From: Phaeobacter sp. CECT 5382
Lineage (GTDB): Bacteria; Pseudomonadota; Alphaproteobacteria; Rhodobacterales; Rhodobacteraceae
Assembly: GCF_001457775.1 (NCBI RefSeq)
Contig: NZ_CYSG01000014.1
Coordinates: 1-64,000, forward strand
Direction: 5' to 3'
DNA: 64,000 nt
Shown in pieces: positions 31,956-42,910 of the stretch. Both the position numbers and the translations under genes were made by a program. The notes under the pieces were generated by a model, which saw nothing but the letters and a program-made list of their open reading frames with translations, was not told the origin of the DNA and did not search any database. Within the stretch, counting starts at the first letter, position 1. Each line of letters begins with the position of its first letter.

Positions 31956-32203
31956 CTGTAAATCTCCTGTCGGGATCGTATCGGGATCGTGTCGCGGAAT
32001 TTTTCCGGGCTTTAGCAGCAACAGGTAGCTTGCCGCCACGGCAATGGCCACCCCTACGAGACGTCAGCCCTCAGATCAGTAATCCGCAAAGCCCCGCCGA
32101 TGCTGCAAGTCCGCTATCACAGAGGCGCAGATTGCAGTTTTCCCCCGCAAACAATTCCTCTAAGGTCAGGCAAAATAACATCGACAGGATCTGGGGGGAT
32201 CGA

Positions 32204-33349
32204 GTGTCACGCTACGACAGATACGTCCTGTCGCAATATCTGCTGTTTTTCGGCTTCTTTGCGCTCATACTTGTGGCCGTGTTCTGGGTGAACCGGGCCG
32301 TTGTGCTGTTTGACCGTCTCATTGGGGACGGGCAGTCTGCGCTTGTATTTCTGGAATTCACCGCACTGACCCTGCCCAATCTCATCCGCATGGTGCTGCC
32401 GGTGGCCACCTTTGCCTCTGCGGTCTGGGTGACCAACCGGCTACAAAGCGAAAGCGAGCTGACGGTGCTGCGCGCCACCGGCACCAGCCCCTGGCAAATG
32501 GCCCGCCCTGCGCTGGCTTTTGGCATCGTCACTGCCCTGATGATGTCGGCGCTGACGCATTTTCTGTTGCCTACCTCGATCAGTCAGCTGGAGCTGCGCG
32601 AACAGGAAGTGTCGCGTAATGTCACCGCCAAATTACTGACCGAAGGCAATTTTCTGCACCCGACCAAGGGCGTGACCTTTTACATCCGCAAGATCGATGC
32701 CGACGGCACCCTGAACGATGTCTTCCTGTCGGATCGACGCAATCCGAAACAAAGTGTCACCTATACCGGTGCACGCGCCTTTTTGGTGCGCAATGAAGGC
32801 AAGACACATCTGATCATGGTTAATGGCATGGCCCAGCGTCTGGATGTTGCCGCACGGCGCCTTTCGACCACCAGCTTTTCCGATTTCTCATATGATATCA
32901 GCTCACTGGCACAGAAATCCGCATCTCAGACGCGCAATATCCGGGCCATTCCCAGCCTTGAGCTGATGACCCAACGCGCCAGCATCACCGAAAAAGAAGG
33001 CTATAGCCCCGGCCTGCTGGCCGAAGAGCTGCACCTGAGATTTGCGCGCGCCTTGATCTGCATCGCTGTGGCTCTGATCGGGTTTTCGGCATTGATGCTC
33101 GGGAGTTATTCGCGCTTTGGGGTCTGGCGTCAGGCCATGCTCGCCTTTCTTTTGCTGATCCTCGTCGAAGGCCTGCGCGGGGTCGTCTCGGACCCGGTTC
33201 TGAAGAACCCGGACCTGTGGCCACTGGTCTATCTGCCCGCAGGGATTGGCCTGGCAATCGCCGTCGTCTTTTTACAACTGGCAGCGCGCCCTTCGATTGG
33301 CCTGTTGCGCCGCCGCCAGGCGCCAACCACACCGGAGGCCCAGGCATGA
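32204..33349 (+). CDS. lptF: LPS export system permease LptF
   Basis: A 381-residue inner-membrane permease of the LptB2FG complex that extracts lipopolysaccharide. The N-terminal RYVLSQ helix, hydrophobic helices 1-3, a periplasmic beta-jellyroll middle (about 115-260) and three C-terminal helices fit the family. The GTG start is supported by GGGGGGA 4-5 bases upstream and the typical start SRYDRYVLSQ. Its stop overlaps lptG (ATGA). Confidence 0.95.
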   Translation: MSRYDRYVLSQYLLFFGFFALILVAVFWVNRAVVLFDRLIGDGQSALVFLEFTALTLPNLIRMVLPVATFASAVWVTNRLQSESELTVLRATGTSPWQMARPALAFGIVTALMMSALTHFLLPTSISQLELREQEVSRNVTAKLLTEGNFLHPTKGVTFYIRKIDADGTLNDVFLSDRRNPKQSVTYTGARAFLVRNEGKTHLIMVNGMAQRLDVAARRLSTTSFSDFSYDISSLAQKSASQTRNIRAIPSLELMTQRASITEKEGYSPGLLAEELHLRFARALICIAVALIGFSALMLGSYSRFGVWRQAMLAFLLLILVEGLRGVVSDPVLKNPDLWPLVYLPAGIGLAIAVVFLQLAARPSIGLLRRRQAPTTPEAQA

Positions 33350-34449
33350 AGCTTGATCTCTACTATGCCCGCCGGTTTCTGCAATGGTTTCTGATCATCT
33401 GTGCAGTCCTGATGACCCTTGTGGTTTTGATTGATCTCAACGAACAGGTGCGCCGGTTTGATGCCTTTGACCTCAGTGCCGGTCAGCTGTTGGGGCTGAC
33501 GCTTCTGAATGCACCCGCAGCGCTGAGCGAGTTTCTACCGCTGATCATGATCCTGACCACGATCGTGCTGTTTGTGGGCCTGGCCCGCAGCAGCGAACTG
33601 GTGGTGACCCGGGCCATCGGGCGTTCGGGCATTCGCGCCCTGGCGGCACCGGTTCTGGTTGCCGCCCTGATCGGCGTTCTGGCTGTCAGCACGCTCAACC
33701 CGATCGTGGCAGCCACCACAAACCGCTATAAATCCCTGGCAGAGACCTATCGGACCGGGGGCGCTGCGGCCCTGTCGCTATCGGGCGAAGGGCTGTGGCT
33801 GCGACAGGGTAGCCCCCAGGGACAATCGGTCATCCATGCGTCAGGCTACGGAGGCGGCAGCGACGATATCGTTCTGCATGGCGTCACCATTCTGGCCTAT
33901 GCCCCCGGCGGTGGCCCCATTCGCCGTATCGTCGCCCAAAGCGCCATGCTGGACGGTGAAGACTGGGTTTTGACCGAGGCCAAAGTCTGGCACCTGACCG
34001 CCGGGCTCAACCCGGAGAAATCGGCCGTAACCCATGACAGCCTGCGCCTGCCGACCACTCTCACGCAGGATCGCATTCGTGACCGACTTGGCTCTGCCGA
34101 TGGGATCTCGGTCTATGATCTGCCTACGACCATCCGGGAGCTGGCAGAGGCCGGGTTTTCCACCAAACGCTACCAGGTCTGGTATCAGGTGGAGCTTGCC
34201 CGCCCGCTGTTCTTGATTGCCATGGTTCTCGTCGGCGCTGCCTTCACCATGCGCCATGCCCGCTTTGGCGGCACCGGCCTTGCTGTGCTGGCTGCGGTCC
34301 TGTTGGGATTTGGCCTGTACTTTATTCGAAACTTTGCGCAGATTTTGGGTGAAAATGGCCAGATTCCCGTCGCTCTGGCCGCCTGGGCGCCGCCCTTTGC
34401 CGCTATACTGTTAACCATGGGACTGCTTTTACATGCCGAGGACGGATAA
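33346..34449 (+). CDS. lptG: LPS export system permease LptG
   Basis: A 367-residue partner of LptF with the same layout: YYARRFLQWF start, three helices, a periplasmic jellyroll region and three C-terminal helices (MVLVGAAFTMRHARFG). The ELVVTRAIGRSGIRAL loop is the coupling-helix region that contacts the ATPase LptB. It overlaps lptF by 4 bases and is followed by lptD after one base. Confidence 0.95.
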   Translation: MKLDLYYARRFLQWFLIICAVLMTLVVLIDLNEQVRRFDAFDLSAGQLLGLTLLNAPAALSEFLPLIMILTTIVLFVGLARSSELVVTRAIGRSGIRALAAPVLVAALIGVLAVSTLNPIVAATTNRYKSLAETYRTGGAAALSLSGEGLWLRQGSPQGQSVIHASGYGGGSDDIVLHGVTILAYAPGGGPIRRIVAQSAMLDGEDWVLTEAKVWHLTAGLNPEKSAVTHDSLRLPTTLTQDRIRDRLGSADGISVYDLPTTIRELAEAGFSTKRYQVWYQVELARPLFLIAMVLVGAAFTMRHARFGGTGLAVLAAVLLGFGLYFIRNFAQILGENGQIPVALAAWAPPFAAILLTMGLLLHAEDG

Positions 34450-34450
34450 T

Positions 34451-36619
34451 ATGCGCCGCGCCCTGATGCTTTCGGTGGTCCTTCCCTGGATGGCTGTGGC
34501 AAGTCCCGTGGCCACGCAAGAACTTGCCGCACAACCGGAACCGGTCGCGGTTCAGCCCGCCGTTCTAGTGGCAGACCAGCTTTTCATCACCCAGGACCGG
34601 ACCCTGATTGCTCAGGGGAATGTTGAGGCCTTTCAGGAGGACATTCGCCTGCGGGCCGAAAAGATCACCTTTGATCAGGCCAGTGGCACTCTACAGATCG
34701 AAGGTCCCATTCGGATCGATCAGGGTGGCGAGATCACCATTCTGGCCAGCGCTGCCGAAATGGACCGCTCGCTGCGCGATGGCCTGCTGACAGGCGCGCG
34801 CATGGTCTTCAAGCAGCAGCTGCAGCTTGCGTCTGTACAGATGAGTCGTGTCGGTGGACGCTATACCCAGCTCTATAAGACCGCTGTCACCTCTTGCAAC
34901 GTCTGCGAAGATGGCAAACCGCCGCTCTGGCAGATCCGGGCTGAGCGGGTCATCCATGATCAGGTGGAACAACAGCTCTATTTTGAAAACGCCCAGGTTC
35001 GTATTCTGGATGTTCCGGTGTTCTACTTTCCGGCCGTCCGCCTGCCGGATCCCAACCTGAAGAGGACCAGCGGTTTTCTGGTCCCTTCGACCCGCACCAC
35101 ATCCAACCTCGGGACCGGGGTCAAGGTGCCGTATTTCTTTACGCTGGGCGAAAGTCGGGACCTGATCCTGTCGCCTTATCTTTCTGCAAAGACCCGCACG
35201 CTTGAAGCCCGCTATCGTCAGGCTTTCAGGCGCGGCGATATAGAATTCAACGGCGCCTACACCCGGGATGATCTGCAACCAAACGAGGATCGCGGCTATT
35301 TCTTTGGTGAAGGTCAGTTTGACCTGGGGCGCGGCTATCAGCTGGAATTCGACTTCAAAACCGTATCGGATGACGCCTATATCGCAGACTACAGCCTGCC
35401 GGATCTGGACCGGCTGCGCTCTGAAGTCAGTATTACCAAAGCGCAGCGCGACAGTCTTTTGCGTGCCTCTCTGATCAACTTCAAAACCCTACGTGACAGT
35501 GAAAACCAGGATCTGATCCCCTCCACAATTGGTGATATCTCATACCAGAAACGGTATTTCCCAACGGTGATCGGCGGAGAAAGCCGGATGACATTGGAAG
35601 CGCATGGCCACAACCGCACCTCCGATCTGGAGGGCAATGCAACCAGCGAAAACGGTCGCGACCAGGGTCGCGTCACCGCCGATTTCGACTGGCGTCGCAG
35701 CTGGCACATGGCCGGTGGCGTGGTGGTGAAATGGGAAATTGGTGCAGCAGCCGATGCTTTCACCACCTATGATGACACCTATTATTCCGAACATAGTTCG
35801 CGGTTCACGCCACGCTCGGCGCTGACCTTCCGTCTGCCAATGTCGCGGATCGACAACACTGGTGCCAGCCAGTTTTTCGAACCGATCCTGCAGCTGGGCT
35901 GGAGCAATGTCATCGGCGCTGATGCCGCCAGCGACGAAAGCAATTTTGTTGAATTCGACCAGGGCAACCTGTTGTCTCTGTCCCGGTTTCCGGCGGCCGA
36001 CGCCCGCGAAGACGGCTTTACGCTGGCCTATGGGTTCAACTGGGCCCGCTACGCCAATAGCGGCTGGCAGGCCTATGCCACTATGGGTCAGGTGTTACGT
36101 CAAAATGCAGACAGCCGGTTCACCAAAAGCTCTGGGCTTGGCGAAACAACATCCGATATCTTGCTTGCCGGGCAGCTGAAATTTGATGACAGCATTGCAC
36201 TGACCGCACGCGGTCTGCTCAATGATTCCCTGAACTTTTCCAAGGCAGAGGTACGGGGAGACTGGTACCGGGACGCAGTCGCGGTTTCCGGCAGCTACCT
36301 GTGGCTTGGCACCGACCCGGCCGAAAACCGCAGCGAAGAAACGTCAGAAGTCTGGTTCGATGGCTCCTACGAGATTTCCCCCAGCTGGAAGGCCAGCGCC
36401 AACCTGCGCTACGATATCTCTGATGCCCGCGCCACCCGGGCTGGACTTGGCCTTGCCTACAGCAACGAGTGCGTGACGGTCGACCTTTCGGTAAACCGCC
36501 GCTATACCTCAACAACAAGTGTTGAGCCTTCAACGGATTTCGGGTTTACCATTTCCATGAACGGGTTCTCCGTCAACAACGGCAGCAAACAGTACAGGCG
36601 ATCATGCAGACAATCCTGA
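34451..36619 (+). CDS. lptD: LPS assembly outer-membrane protein LptD
   Basis: A 722-residue protein with a signal peptide (about residues 1-26). An OstA/LptA-like periplasmic domain (about 45-110; DQLFITQDRTLIAQGNVEAF) is followed by a large beta-barrel LptD domain. A CxxC (SCNVCEDG) and a Cys near the C-terminus may form the disulfides needed for assembly with LptE. It inserts lipopolysaccharide in the outer membrane. The gene follows lptG directly and overlaps surA by 16 bases. Confidence 0.94.
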   Translation: MRRALMLSVVLPWMAVASPVATQELAAQPEPVAVQPAVLVADQLFITQDRTLIAQGNVEAFQEDIRLRAEKITFDQASGTLQIEGPIRIDQGGEITILASAAEMDRSLRDGLLTGARMVFKQQLQLASVQMSRVGGRYTQLYKTAVTSCNVCEDGKPPLWQIRAERVIHDQVEQQLYFENAQVRILDVPVFYFPAVRLPDPNLKRTSGFLVPSTRTTSNLGTGVKVPYFFTLGESRDLILSPYLSAKTRTLEARYRQAFRRGDIEFNGAYTRDDLQPNEDRGYFFGEGQFDLGRGYQLEFDFKTVSDDAYIADYSLPDLDRLRSEVSITKAQRDSLLRASLINFKTLRDSENQDLIPSTIGDISYQKRYFPTVIGGESRMTLEAHGHNRTSDLEGNATSENGRDQGRVTADFDWRRSWHMAGGVVVKWEIGAAADAFTTYDDTYYSEHSSRFTPRSALTFRLPMSRIDNTGASQFFEPILQLGWSNVIGADAASDESNFVEFDQGNLLSLSRFPAADAREDGFTLAYGFNWARYANSGWQAYATMGQVLRQNADSRFTKSSGLGETTSDILLAGQLKFDDSIALTARGLLNDSLNFSKAEVRGDWYRDAVAVSGSYLWLGTDPAENRSEETSEVWFDGSYEISPSWKASANLRYDISDARATRAGLGLAYSNECVTVDLSVNRRYTSTTSVEPSTDFGFTISMNGFSVNNGSKQYRRSCRQS

Positions 36620-37863
36620 CCCCAGCCTTCCCCGCATTTGTGACCCGACGCGTCGTCAAAACCGCCGTCGCACTGACCCTGGCCTTCGCTTTGTCCACGA
36701 CAGCGATGCCCGCTACTGCGCAGGGCTTGTTTGCACCGGCGATCACCGTCGATAGTGCCGTCATTACCAATTACGAGCTGGAACAAAGGGCCCGGTTCAT
36801 GGGGGTTTTGCGCACGCCAGGAGATCCCCAGGTCATGGCGCGCGAAGAACTGATCAAGGACAGGCTCAAGATGGCTGCTCTTGAAGACGCAGGCATCGCG
36901 CCCAGCGAAGAAGAGATCACCGCCGGCATGACCGAACTTGCCGGGCGTGCCAATCTCTCCCTCAACGAGTTTCTCCAGGCGCTGCAACAAAATGGGATCG
37001 CGCCGGAGACCCTGCGTGATTTCACCAGCGTCGGTATTGGCTGGCGCGAATATGTTGGCTCGCGTTTCCTGTCCCGTGCCCGTCCAACCGAAGCCGAGAT
37101 TGATCGCGCTATGGGTCAGGCCGGATCCGGTGGGGTGCAGGTGCTGCTTTCTGAACTGATTGTGCCGATCAACGAACAGAATGCTGCACAGGTCAATCAA
37201 CTGACAGATCAGGTCGGCGAACTGACGAGCTTCGCGGCGTTTTCCTCTGCCGCGACCCAGTATTCCGCTGCTGACAGCCGCACCAATGGCGGACGGCTGC
37301 CCTGGATGAACCTCACCAAACTGCCACCGCAGCTGCAATCTGTCGTGCTGGCCCTGCAGCCGGGTGAAATCACGGAACCATTGGCGCTGCAAAGCGCGGT
37401 CGCCATGTTCCAGATGCGCGGTATCCGCGAAGTAACCGGTGCCAACCAGCGCTTTGCGGCAATCGAATACGCCGCCTACTACATCCCCGGTGGACGCAGT
37501 GCAGAAGCCCTGGCGCAGGGTCAAAAGATCGCCAATAGCATTGATAACTGCGATGATCTCTATGGTATCGCAAAGGCGCAGGATCCCAGTGTTCTTGACA
37601 GGCAAAGCCTGGTTCCGGCCGATATCCCCCGCGACATCGCCATTGAACTGGCTAAACTGGACCCCAACGAGACCTCGCTGACACTGACCCGCAACGAGGG
37701 TCAGACCTTGATGCTTTTGATGCTCTGTGGCCGAACCGCTGAGTTGGGCGAAGGGGAATCGCGCGAAACCGTAGCCAATGCCCTGGTGCAGCAGCGTCTG
37801 GCTTCCTTCGCTGACAGCTTCCTGGAACAACTACGGGCGGATGCGCGGATCATCGAAAAGTAG
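36604..37863 (+). CDS. surA: Periplasmic chaperone/peptidyl-prolyl isomerase SurA
   Basis: A 419-residue exported protein (signal peptide roughly 1-38, ending MPATAQG). It has the N-terminal SurA helix domain (VDSAVITNYELEQRARFM) and one parvulin-type rotamase-like domain (SELIVPINEQN, then SRTNGGRLPWMN). SurA guides outer-membrane proteins such as LptD, and its placement between lptD and pdxA matches the common proteobacterial order. It begins inside the lptD end, suggesting coupling. Confidence 0.92.
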   Translation: MQTILTPAFPAFVTRRVVKTAVALTLAFALSTTAMPATAQGLFAPAITVDSAVITNYELEQRARFMGVLRTPGDPQVMAREELIKDRLKMAALEDAGIAPSEEEITAGMTELAGRANLSLNEFLQALQQNGIAPETLRDFTSVGIGWREYVGSRFLSRARPTEAEIDRAMGQAGSGGVQVLLSELIVPINEQNAAQVNQLTDQVGELTSFAAFSSAATQYSAADSRTNGGRLPWMNLTKLPPQLQSVVLALQPGEITEPLALQSAVAMFQMRGIREVTGANQRFAAIEYAAYYIPGGRSAEALAQGQKIANSIDNCDDLYGIAKAQDPSVLDRQSLVPADIPRDIAIELAKLDPNETSLTLTRNEGQTLMLLMLCGRTAELGEGESRETVANALVQQRLASFADSFLEQLRADARIIEK

Positions 37864-37873
37864 GGCCTGAAAG

Positions 37874-38893
37874 ATGACCCGCGAAACGGAGATCACGGAG
37901 ATCCAGGCACCAAGGCCCATCGCTCTCAGCTGCGGAGAGCCCGCCGGCATTGGCCCTGAGATCGCAGCGAAGGCCTGGCAGCAGTTGAAAGACAGCTGCC
38001 CCTTTGTCTGGATTGGCGACCCGCGCCACCTGCCTGCGGACTGCCCCTATGGGACTCTGTCAGACGACATATTGTCTGACCCCAGCGCCATCTTGGCGAT
38101 TTCGACGCGCGCATTGCCGGTTCTGCCTTTGCACTTTGCCGGAAATACCATCAAAGGCACCGCAGATCCGAAAAATGCACCGGGGGTTATCGCCTCGATC
38201 GAAAAGGCCGTTGGACTGGTACAGTCTGGCTGCGCCTCCGCCGTTTGCACTGCGCCAATCCACAAGAAGGCCCTGATCGACGGGGCCGAATTTGCCTATC
38301 CCGGCCACACCGAATTCCTGGCGCATCTGGCAGGCCGGTCGCAGGTGGTGATGATGCTGGCCAGCCCGGCGCTGCGGGTGGTGCCCGCCACCATTCATAT
38401 CGCCCTTGCGGATGTGCCAAAGGTTCTGACACCTGATTTGCTGCGCGAGGTCATTGCGATAACCGCCGAAGGCCTGCGACACCAGTTTGGCATTTCCCAG
38501 CCACGTATTGCCGTCGCAGGACTGAACCCACACGCCGGCGAAGGCGGCGCCATGGGACAGGAAGAACTGCTCTGGATCAATGATCTGGTGACTGACATGC
38601 AGGCAGAAGGCTATTCCCTTAGTGGCCCGCACCCGGCGGATACCCTGTTTCACGCCGCCGCCCGCCGCCGCTATGATGCGGCCGTCTGCATGTATCACGA
38701 CCAGGCCTTGATCCCGATCAAAACACTGGATTTTGATCATGGCGTTAACGTCACCCTCGGCCTGCCTTTCATTCGCACCTCACCGGATCATGGCACCGCT
38801 TTCGACATCGCTGGAACCGGCAGCGCCAATCCCTCCAGCCTCATCGAGGCTCTGAAGCTGGCTCAGAGCATGGCGCAAAGCAAGCAGCCATGA
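37874..38893 (+). CDS. pdxA: 4-hydroxythreonine-4-phosphate dehydrogenase
   Basis: A 339-residue NAD-dependent enzyme of pyridoxal phosphate synthesis. SCGEPAGIGPEIAAKAW is the N-terminal signature, YPGHTEFLAHLAG the substrate loop, and MYHDQALIPIK the metal-binding site, with the closing PFIRTSPDHGTAFDIAGTG. It starts 10 bases after surA and is part of the same transcript. Confidence 0.96.
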   Translation: MTRETEITEIQAPRPIALSCGEPAGIGPEIAAKAWQQLKDSCPFVWIGDPRHLPADCPYGTLSDDILSDPSAILAISTRALPVLPLHFAGNTIKGTADPKNAPGVIASIEKAVGLVQSGCASAVCTAPIHKKALIDGAEFAYPGHTEFLAHLAGRSQVVMMLASPALRVVPATIHIALADVPKVLTPDLLREVIAITAEGLRHQFGISQPRIAVAGLNPHAGEGGAMGQEELLWINDLVTDMQAEGYSLSGPHPADTLFHAAARRRYDAAVCMYHDQALIPIKTLDFDHGVNVTLGLPFIRTSPDHGTAFDIAGTGSANPSSLIEALKLAQSMAQSKQP

Positions 38894-39028
38894 GCCTGCA
38901 CTTGCCACCCTTCGCTTGCCCCCTGCCCTTGACCCGGTAAGGCCAACTGCCTATCCCGGCCTCATCCTCTTTTTGACAGGCGCACCGGATCGGACTGCGC
39001 CGCTGGTAAACGTAGCGGGAACACATAC

Positions 39029-39874
39029 ATGAGCGCCATCGACAGCCTGCCCCCCCTGCGTGAGGTGATCGAAACCCACCAGCTTCTGGCCCGAAAATCA
39101 CTGGGTCAGAACTTTCTTCTTGATCTCAACCTCACCGCCAAGATCGCGCGCCAGGCAGGCGATCTGACACAATGTGATGTGCTGGAAATCGGCCCTGGCC
39201 CCGGTGGTCTGACACGCGGATTGTTGGCCGAGGGCGCACGCCGGGTTCTGGCCGTGGAAAAGGACAGCCGCTGCATGCCGGCATTGGCCGAAATCGCTGA
39301 GGCCTATCCAGGGCGGCTTGAGTTGATCAATGGTGACGCGCTCGAGGTTGATCCATTGGCGCATCTGACGCCACCGGTCCGCATCGCGGCCAACCTGCCC
39401 TACAATGTCGGCACGGAGCTTCTGGTACGCTGGCTCACGCCGAAAGAATGGCCCCCTTTCTGGCAAAGCCTGACGCTGATGTTCCAGCGGGAAGTCGCAG
39501 AGCGCATTGTCGCCCTGCCCGGAACCAAGGCCTATGGCCGCCTGGCATTGCTAGCCCAGTGGCGCGCCGATGCAGCTATCGTGCTGTCGCTGCCCCCAGA
39601 AGCCTTTAGCCCGCCGCCCAAAGTGCACAGTGCTGTCGTACACCTGACAGCCCTGGCAGAGCCGCGTTATCCGGCCGACGCTGCCACCTTGTCCCGGGTG
39701 ATTGCCGCCGCTTTCAACCAGCGCCGCAAAATGCTGCGCGCCAGCCTAAAAGGGGTGGCGCCGGGGATCGAGGATCATCTTAAGGCGGCAGGAATTGCCC
39801 CAACCGAGCGCGCGGAACAAGTGAGCCTTGAAGAGTTCTGCGCTCTGGCACGCAGCATAAAGCCACTCACATAA
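39029..39874 (+). CDS. rsmA: 16S rRNA dimethyladenosine transferase
   Basis: A 281-residue SAM-dependent enzyme that dimethylates two adjacent adenines near the 3' end of 16S rRNA. Motifs: SLGQNFLLD, the SAM-binding [12 protein letters not shown], and the catalytic NLPYNVG. Length is normal. It follows pdxA after 135 bases; a terminator closes the cluster at 39948-39983. Confidence 0.96.
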   Translation: MSAIDSLPPLREVIETHQLLARKSLGQNFLLDLNLTAKIARQAGDLTQCDVLEIGPGPGGLTRGLLAEGARRVLAVEKDSRCMPALAEIAEAYPGRLELINGDALEVDPLAHLTPPVRIAANLPYNVGTELLVRWLTPKEWPPFWQSLTLMFQREVAERIVALPGTKAYGRLALLAQWRADAAIVLSLPPEAFSPPPKVHSAVVHLTALAEPRYPADAATLSRVIAAAFNQRRKMLRASLKGVAPGIEDHLKAAGIAPTERAEQVSLEEFCALARSIKPLT

Positions 39875-39947
39875 GATCACGGATCTAATCTGTTCTGCCC
39901 TAGCTTGTCATGGCTTGTCCTCACAAACCAGACCTAGCTAAAAATGC

Positions 39948-39983
39948 AAATGAACCGGCCCAATTGACTGGGCCGGTTCATTT
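39948..39983. terminator. Bidirectional terminator between rsmA and the DUF4167 gene
   Basis: A perfect 15-bp stem (39948-39962 with 39969-39983) with loop ATTGAC, flanked by AAA and TTT so that it works on either strand, lies between convergent genes. Confidence 0.9.
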
Positions 39984-40004
39984 GTTCAAATCGTAAAGTC
40001 AGGC

Positions 40005-40769
40005 TTATTCTGCTGCTTCTGGCGCGTCTTCGGCCTTTGGCTTGGGCCGGGGCTTACGCGGCGCGCGTTTCGGCTTGGCAGGTTCGGCAGTTGCCTCAGC
40101 GCCCGCTTCCGTAGCCTGTACCGGCGTAGCTCCTTCATCCGCGGCTTGAGCTACAGGCTTGCGGCTACGGGGTTTGCGCGCAGCGGGTTTCTTGGTCGCC
40201 TGCTTTTGCTCCCCCCCCTTGCTTTCGGGGGTCTCCACCAAACCACTGTCCTGAGCGCCAGCCGCGCTGTCACCAGATCTATGCGCATCGCGCGGATCGA
40301 TCACTTCGGGCTGCGGTGCATCGGCCAAATCCTGAGCTGCCGCAGGGGTCGCCTGAGGTGCCGCTGCAGGAGCGGTTTGAGATGGCTGTTGCGCAGCAGC
40401 GGCAGCCTGATTGGCGCTGGCTTCGCGTTCCTGACGCTCCAGACGTTCAGAGCGTTCGCGGTCGCGGTCGGCCTGACGTTCCCGGTTTTGCCGTTCCTGT
40501 TCTTCACGACGGCTGTCGATCTCGCGCTGCGCCTCGTTCAACAGGCGCAGATAGTGCTCGGCGTGCTGTTGAAAGTTTTCGGCAGCAACACGGTCGTTGC
40601 TCAGCTGAGCATCCCGCGCCAGCTGGTTGTATTTATCAATGATCTGTTGTGGCGTGCCGCGCACCTTGCCCTCTGGGCCGGAGCTGTCGAAGACACGGTT
40701 TACAACATTGACCCCATTGGGGCGGTTCCGGTTCGACTTGGAACGCGAACGTGATTTTGACGATCTCAT
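40005..40769 (-). CDS. DUF4167 family basic protein
   Basis: A 254-residue protein. The N-terminal conserved domain (NRVFDSSGPEGKVRGTPQQI, then KYNQLARDAQLSNDRVAAEN and an FQQHAEHYLRLL helix) is DUF4167. The rest is low complexity: a charged RE-rich coiled coil, an Ala/Gln/Pro linker, and a Lys/Arg/Pro-rich tail. Such proteins are near-universal in alphaproteobacteria and basic enough to bind nucleic acid, but the role is unknown. It lies downstream of prfA-prmC on the same strand, as in many relatives. Confidence 0.9.
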   Translation of the reverse strand: MRSSKSRSRSKSNRNRPNGVNVVNRVFDSSGPEGKVRGTPQQIIDKYNQLARDAQLSNDRVAAENFQQHAEHYLRLLNEAQREIDSRREEQERQNRERQADRDRERSERLERQEREASANQAAAAAQQPSQTAPAAAPQATPAAAQDLADAPQPEVIDPRDAHRSGDSAAGAQDSGLVETPESKGGEQKQATKKPAARKPRSRKPVAQAADEGATPVQATEAGAEATAEPAKPKRAPRKPRPKPKAEDAPEAAE

Positions 40770-40994
40770 ATGCCTAACGTCAGCCTTAATTACATGTGTC
40801 GTGGATCCAATTCAGCGCGATCCTGCGCCGGATGATCGACTATTTTGGGCTTGATGTCGCTGGGAGGTAGAGCAACCTCGCCTTTTTTGAGCGACAGTTT
40901 GAGTAACCATTTTCCACCCCCTCAGACAAGGGGTAGAGGTCACTTTTCGCTGTTTTTTCTTTCAAAAATGAAAATTTTTGACCAAAAACCGTGA

Positions 40995-41858
40995 TTATTC
41001 GGCCCTCACGGCCAGAACCACACGATCACGGCCATCCAAATCAGGCAAAACCTGCACCTGCTGCAATCCGGCCTGTTGCAACATCTCGGCGACAGCTGCC
41101 CCCTGTGTCGGCCCGATCTCAAGGCAGATCCGCCCGCCCGGTGTCAGATGCTGCATCGTGCCTGCGGCAATGATGCGATAGGCGCCCAGCCCGTCGCCAC
41201 CATCCGTCAGTGCCATGTCAGGCTCATGGGCGCGCACTTCCGGCTCCAGATCCTCCATTTCATCCAGCGCAATATAGGGCGGGTTTGCTGTGATCAGATC
41301 AAATTGCCCCGTCACATTTGAAAACCAATCCGATTGCTGGATATCAATACGCGCTTCAACCCGGTGCAACACCGCATTGGCGCTGGCCTGTAGGCAGGCG
41401 GCTTCGCTCAGATCAACGCCAAGCCCGGTGGATTTCGGATTTTCCGCCAGCAGCGTAACAAGAATGCAGCCTGAGCCGAGACCAAGATCCAGCACCCGTT
41501 CAAACGGCTGCGACAGCGCCACCTCGATCAGGGTTTCGGTTTCGGGGCGCGGGTCCAGTACGTCTTTTGAGACCTTGAACCGGCGACCGTAAAATTCCCG
41601 CTCGCCAATCAGATGCGACACCGGCACGCGCACCGCCCGCAGCGAGATCAGCTGTTCATAGCGATCAGCCACCTCGGGTTCCAGATCTTCGGGGGCGATC
41701 AGCGTGACGCGACTGGCCTCGATCCGGGCGGCATGGGCCAACAAAATGCGAGCATCACGCGCCGGATCCGGCACCCCTGCCGCCCTAAGCCGGGCCGCGG
41801 CTGCAGCCATGGCCTGCGCCGCAGTCCCACCAGATGAATCCGATGCGGTGGCGCTCAT
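40995..41858 (-). CDS. prmC: Peptide chain release factor N5-glutamine methyltransferase
   Basis: A 287-residue SAM enzyme that methylates the Gln of the GGQ motif of release factors. [11 protein letters not shown] is the SAM site and ITANPPYIA the NPPY catalytic motif; the N-terminal helical domain contains the [16 protein letters not shown] block. Its start overlaps the stop of prfA by 4 bases, so substrate and modifying enzyme are made together. Confidence 0.95.
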   Translation of the reverse strand: MSATASDSSGGTAAQAMAAAAARLRAAGVPDPARDARILLAHAARIEASRVTLIAPEDLEPEVADRYEQLISLRAVRVPVSHLIGEREFYGRRFKVSKDVLDPRPETETLIEVALSQPFERVLDLGLGSGCILVTLLAENPKSTGLGVDLSEAACLQASANAVLHRVEARIDIQQSDWFSNVTGQFDLITANPPYIALDEMEDLEPEVRAHEPDMALTDGGDGLGAYRIIAAGTMQHLTPGGRICLEIGPTQGAAVAEMLQQAGLQQVQVLPDLDGRDRVVLAVRAE

Positions 41859-42910
41859 TGTCCCATCTCTGCCAGAAGCCGCGCCTGGTTGTCTGCCGCC
41901 AGCGCGTCGATGATTTCATCCAGGTCGCCCTGCATGATCTGATCCAGCTTATAGAGCGTCAGATTGATCCGGTGGTCAGACATCCGCCCCTGCGGAAAAT
42001 TATACGTCCGGATCCGCTCTGAGCGGTCGCCAGAGCCAACCTGGCTGGCGCGATCCGCTGAGCGTTCGCCGTCAATCCGCTGACGTTCCAGATCATAAAG
42101 CCGCGCTCGCAGCACTTGCATGGCAATTTCGCGGTTGCGGTGTTGGGATTTTTCGGCGCTGACCACCATCAACCCGGTGGGCAGGTGGGTAATGCGCACA
42201 GCCGAATCCGTTGTATTGACGTGCTGTCCGCCCGAGCCAGAGGCGCGCATGGTATCGATGCGGATATCACCGGGATCGATTTTGATATCCACGTCCTGGG
42301 CTTCGGGAAGCACAGCCACAGTGGCTGCCGATGTGTGAATGCGACCGCCGCTTTCGGTGACCGGCACCCGCTGCACCCGATGCACACCGCTTTCGTATTT
42401 CAGGCGACCAAAGACATTCTCACCCTTGATATGGGCCACAACTTCCTTGATGCCACCAAGCTCCGACGCCTGTTCTTCGATGATCTCAAACTTCCAGCCG
42501 CGCGCCTCAGCGTAGCGCTGATACATGCGCAACAGATCAGCCGCAAAGAGCGCGGCCTCATCGCCGCCGGTTCCGGGGCGGATTTCCAGCATCGCGGGCC
42601 GGGTGTCAGCGTCATCCTTGGGCAAGAGCGCCAGTTGCAGCGCATGCTCTGCCTCGGGCAAGGCCGCCTTCAGAGCCGGGATTTCCTCTTCGGCCAGCTC
42701 CTTCATGTCAGGATCCGACAGCATGGATTCGGCCTCATCCAGATCGGACATCAATTGCCGATAGGCACTGATCTGTTCTGCCACGGGTTTGATCTCGGAA
42801 TATTCCCGCGCCAAATCGGCGATCTGCGCGCCACTGGTGCCTTCGGCCATCGCGGCTTCTAGATACTGAAACCGTTGCAGGATTTGCTCTAGCCGCTCTT
42901 CGGGGATCAT
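41855..42910 (-). CDS. prfA: Peptide chain release factor 1
   Basis: A 351-residue RF1 that ends translation at UAA/UAG. It has the GGQ motif in [18 protein letters not shown] and the RF1-type codon-recognition region before it, plus [13 protein letters not shown] near the C-terminus. ATG 42910 is preferred to the upstream TTG because GAGG lies 5 bases before it and the resulting length matches the family. Confidence 0.95.
   Translation of the reverse strand: MIPEERLEQILQRFQYLEAAMAEGTSGAQIADLAREYSEIKPVAEQISAYRQLMSDLDEAESMLSDPDMKELAEEEIPALKAALPEAEHALQLALLPKDDADTRPAMLEIRPGTGGDEAALFAADLLRMYQRYAEARGWKFEIIEEQASELGGIKEVVAHIKGENVFGRLKYESGVHRVQRVPVTESGGRIHTSAATVAVLPEAQDVDIKIDPGDIRIDTMRASGSGGQHVNTTDSAVRITHLPTGLMVVSAEKSQHRNREIAMQVLRARLYDLERQRIDGERSADRASQVGSGDRSERIRTYNFPQGRMSDHRINLTLYKLDQIMQGDLDEIIDALAADNQARLLAEMGQ

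Noticed and set aside
40150-40760. Long open frame antisense to the DUF4167 gene
   Set aside because: It is a shadow of the low-complexity, GC-rich coding strand; DUF4167 is a well-defined family on the minus strand.
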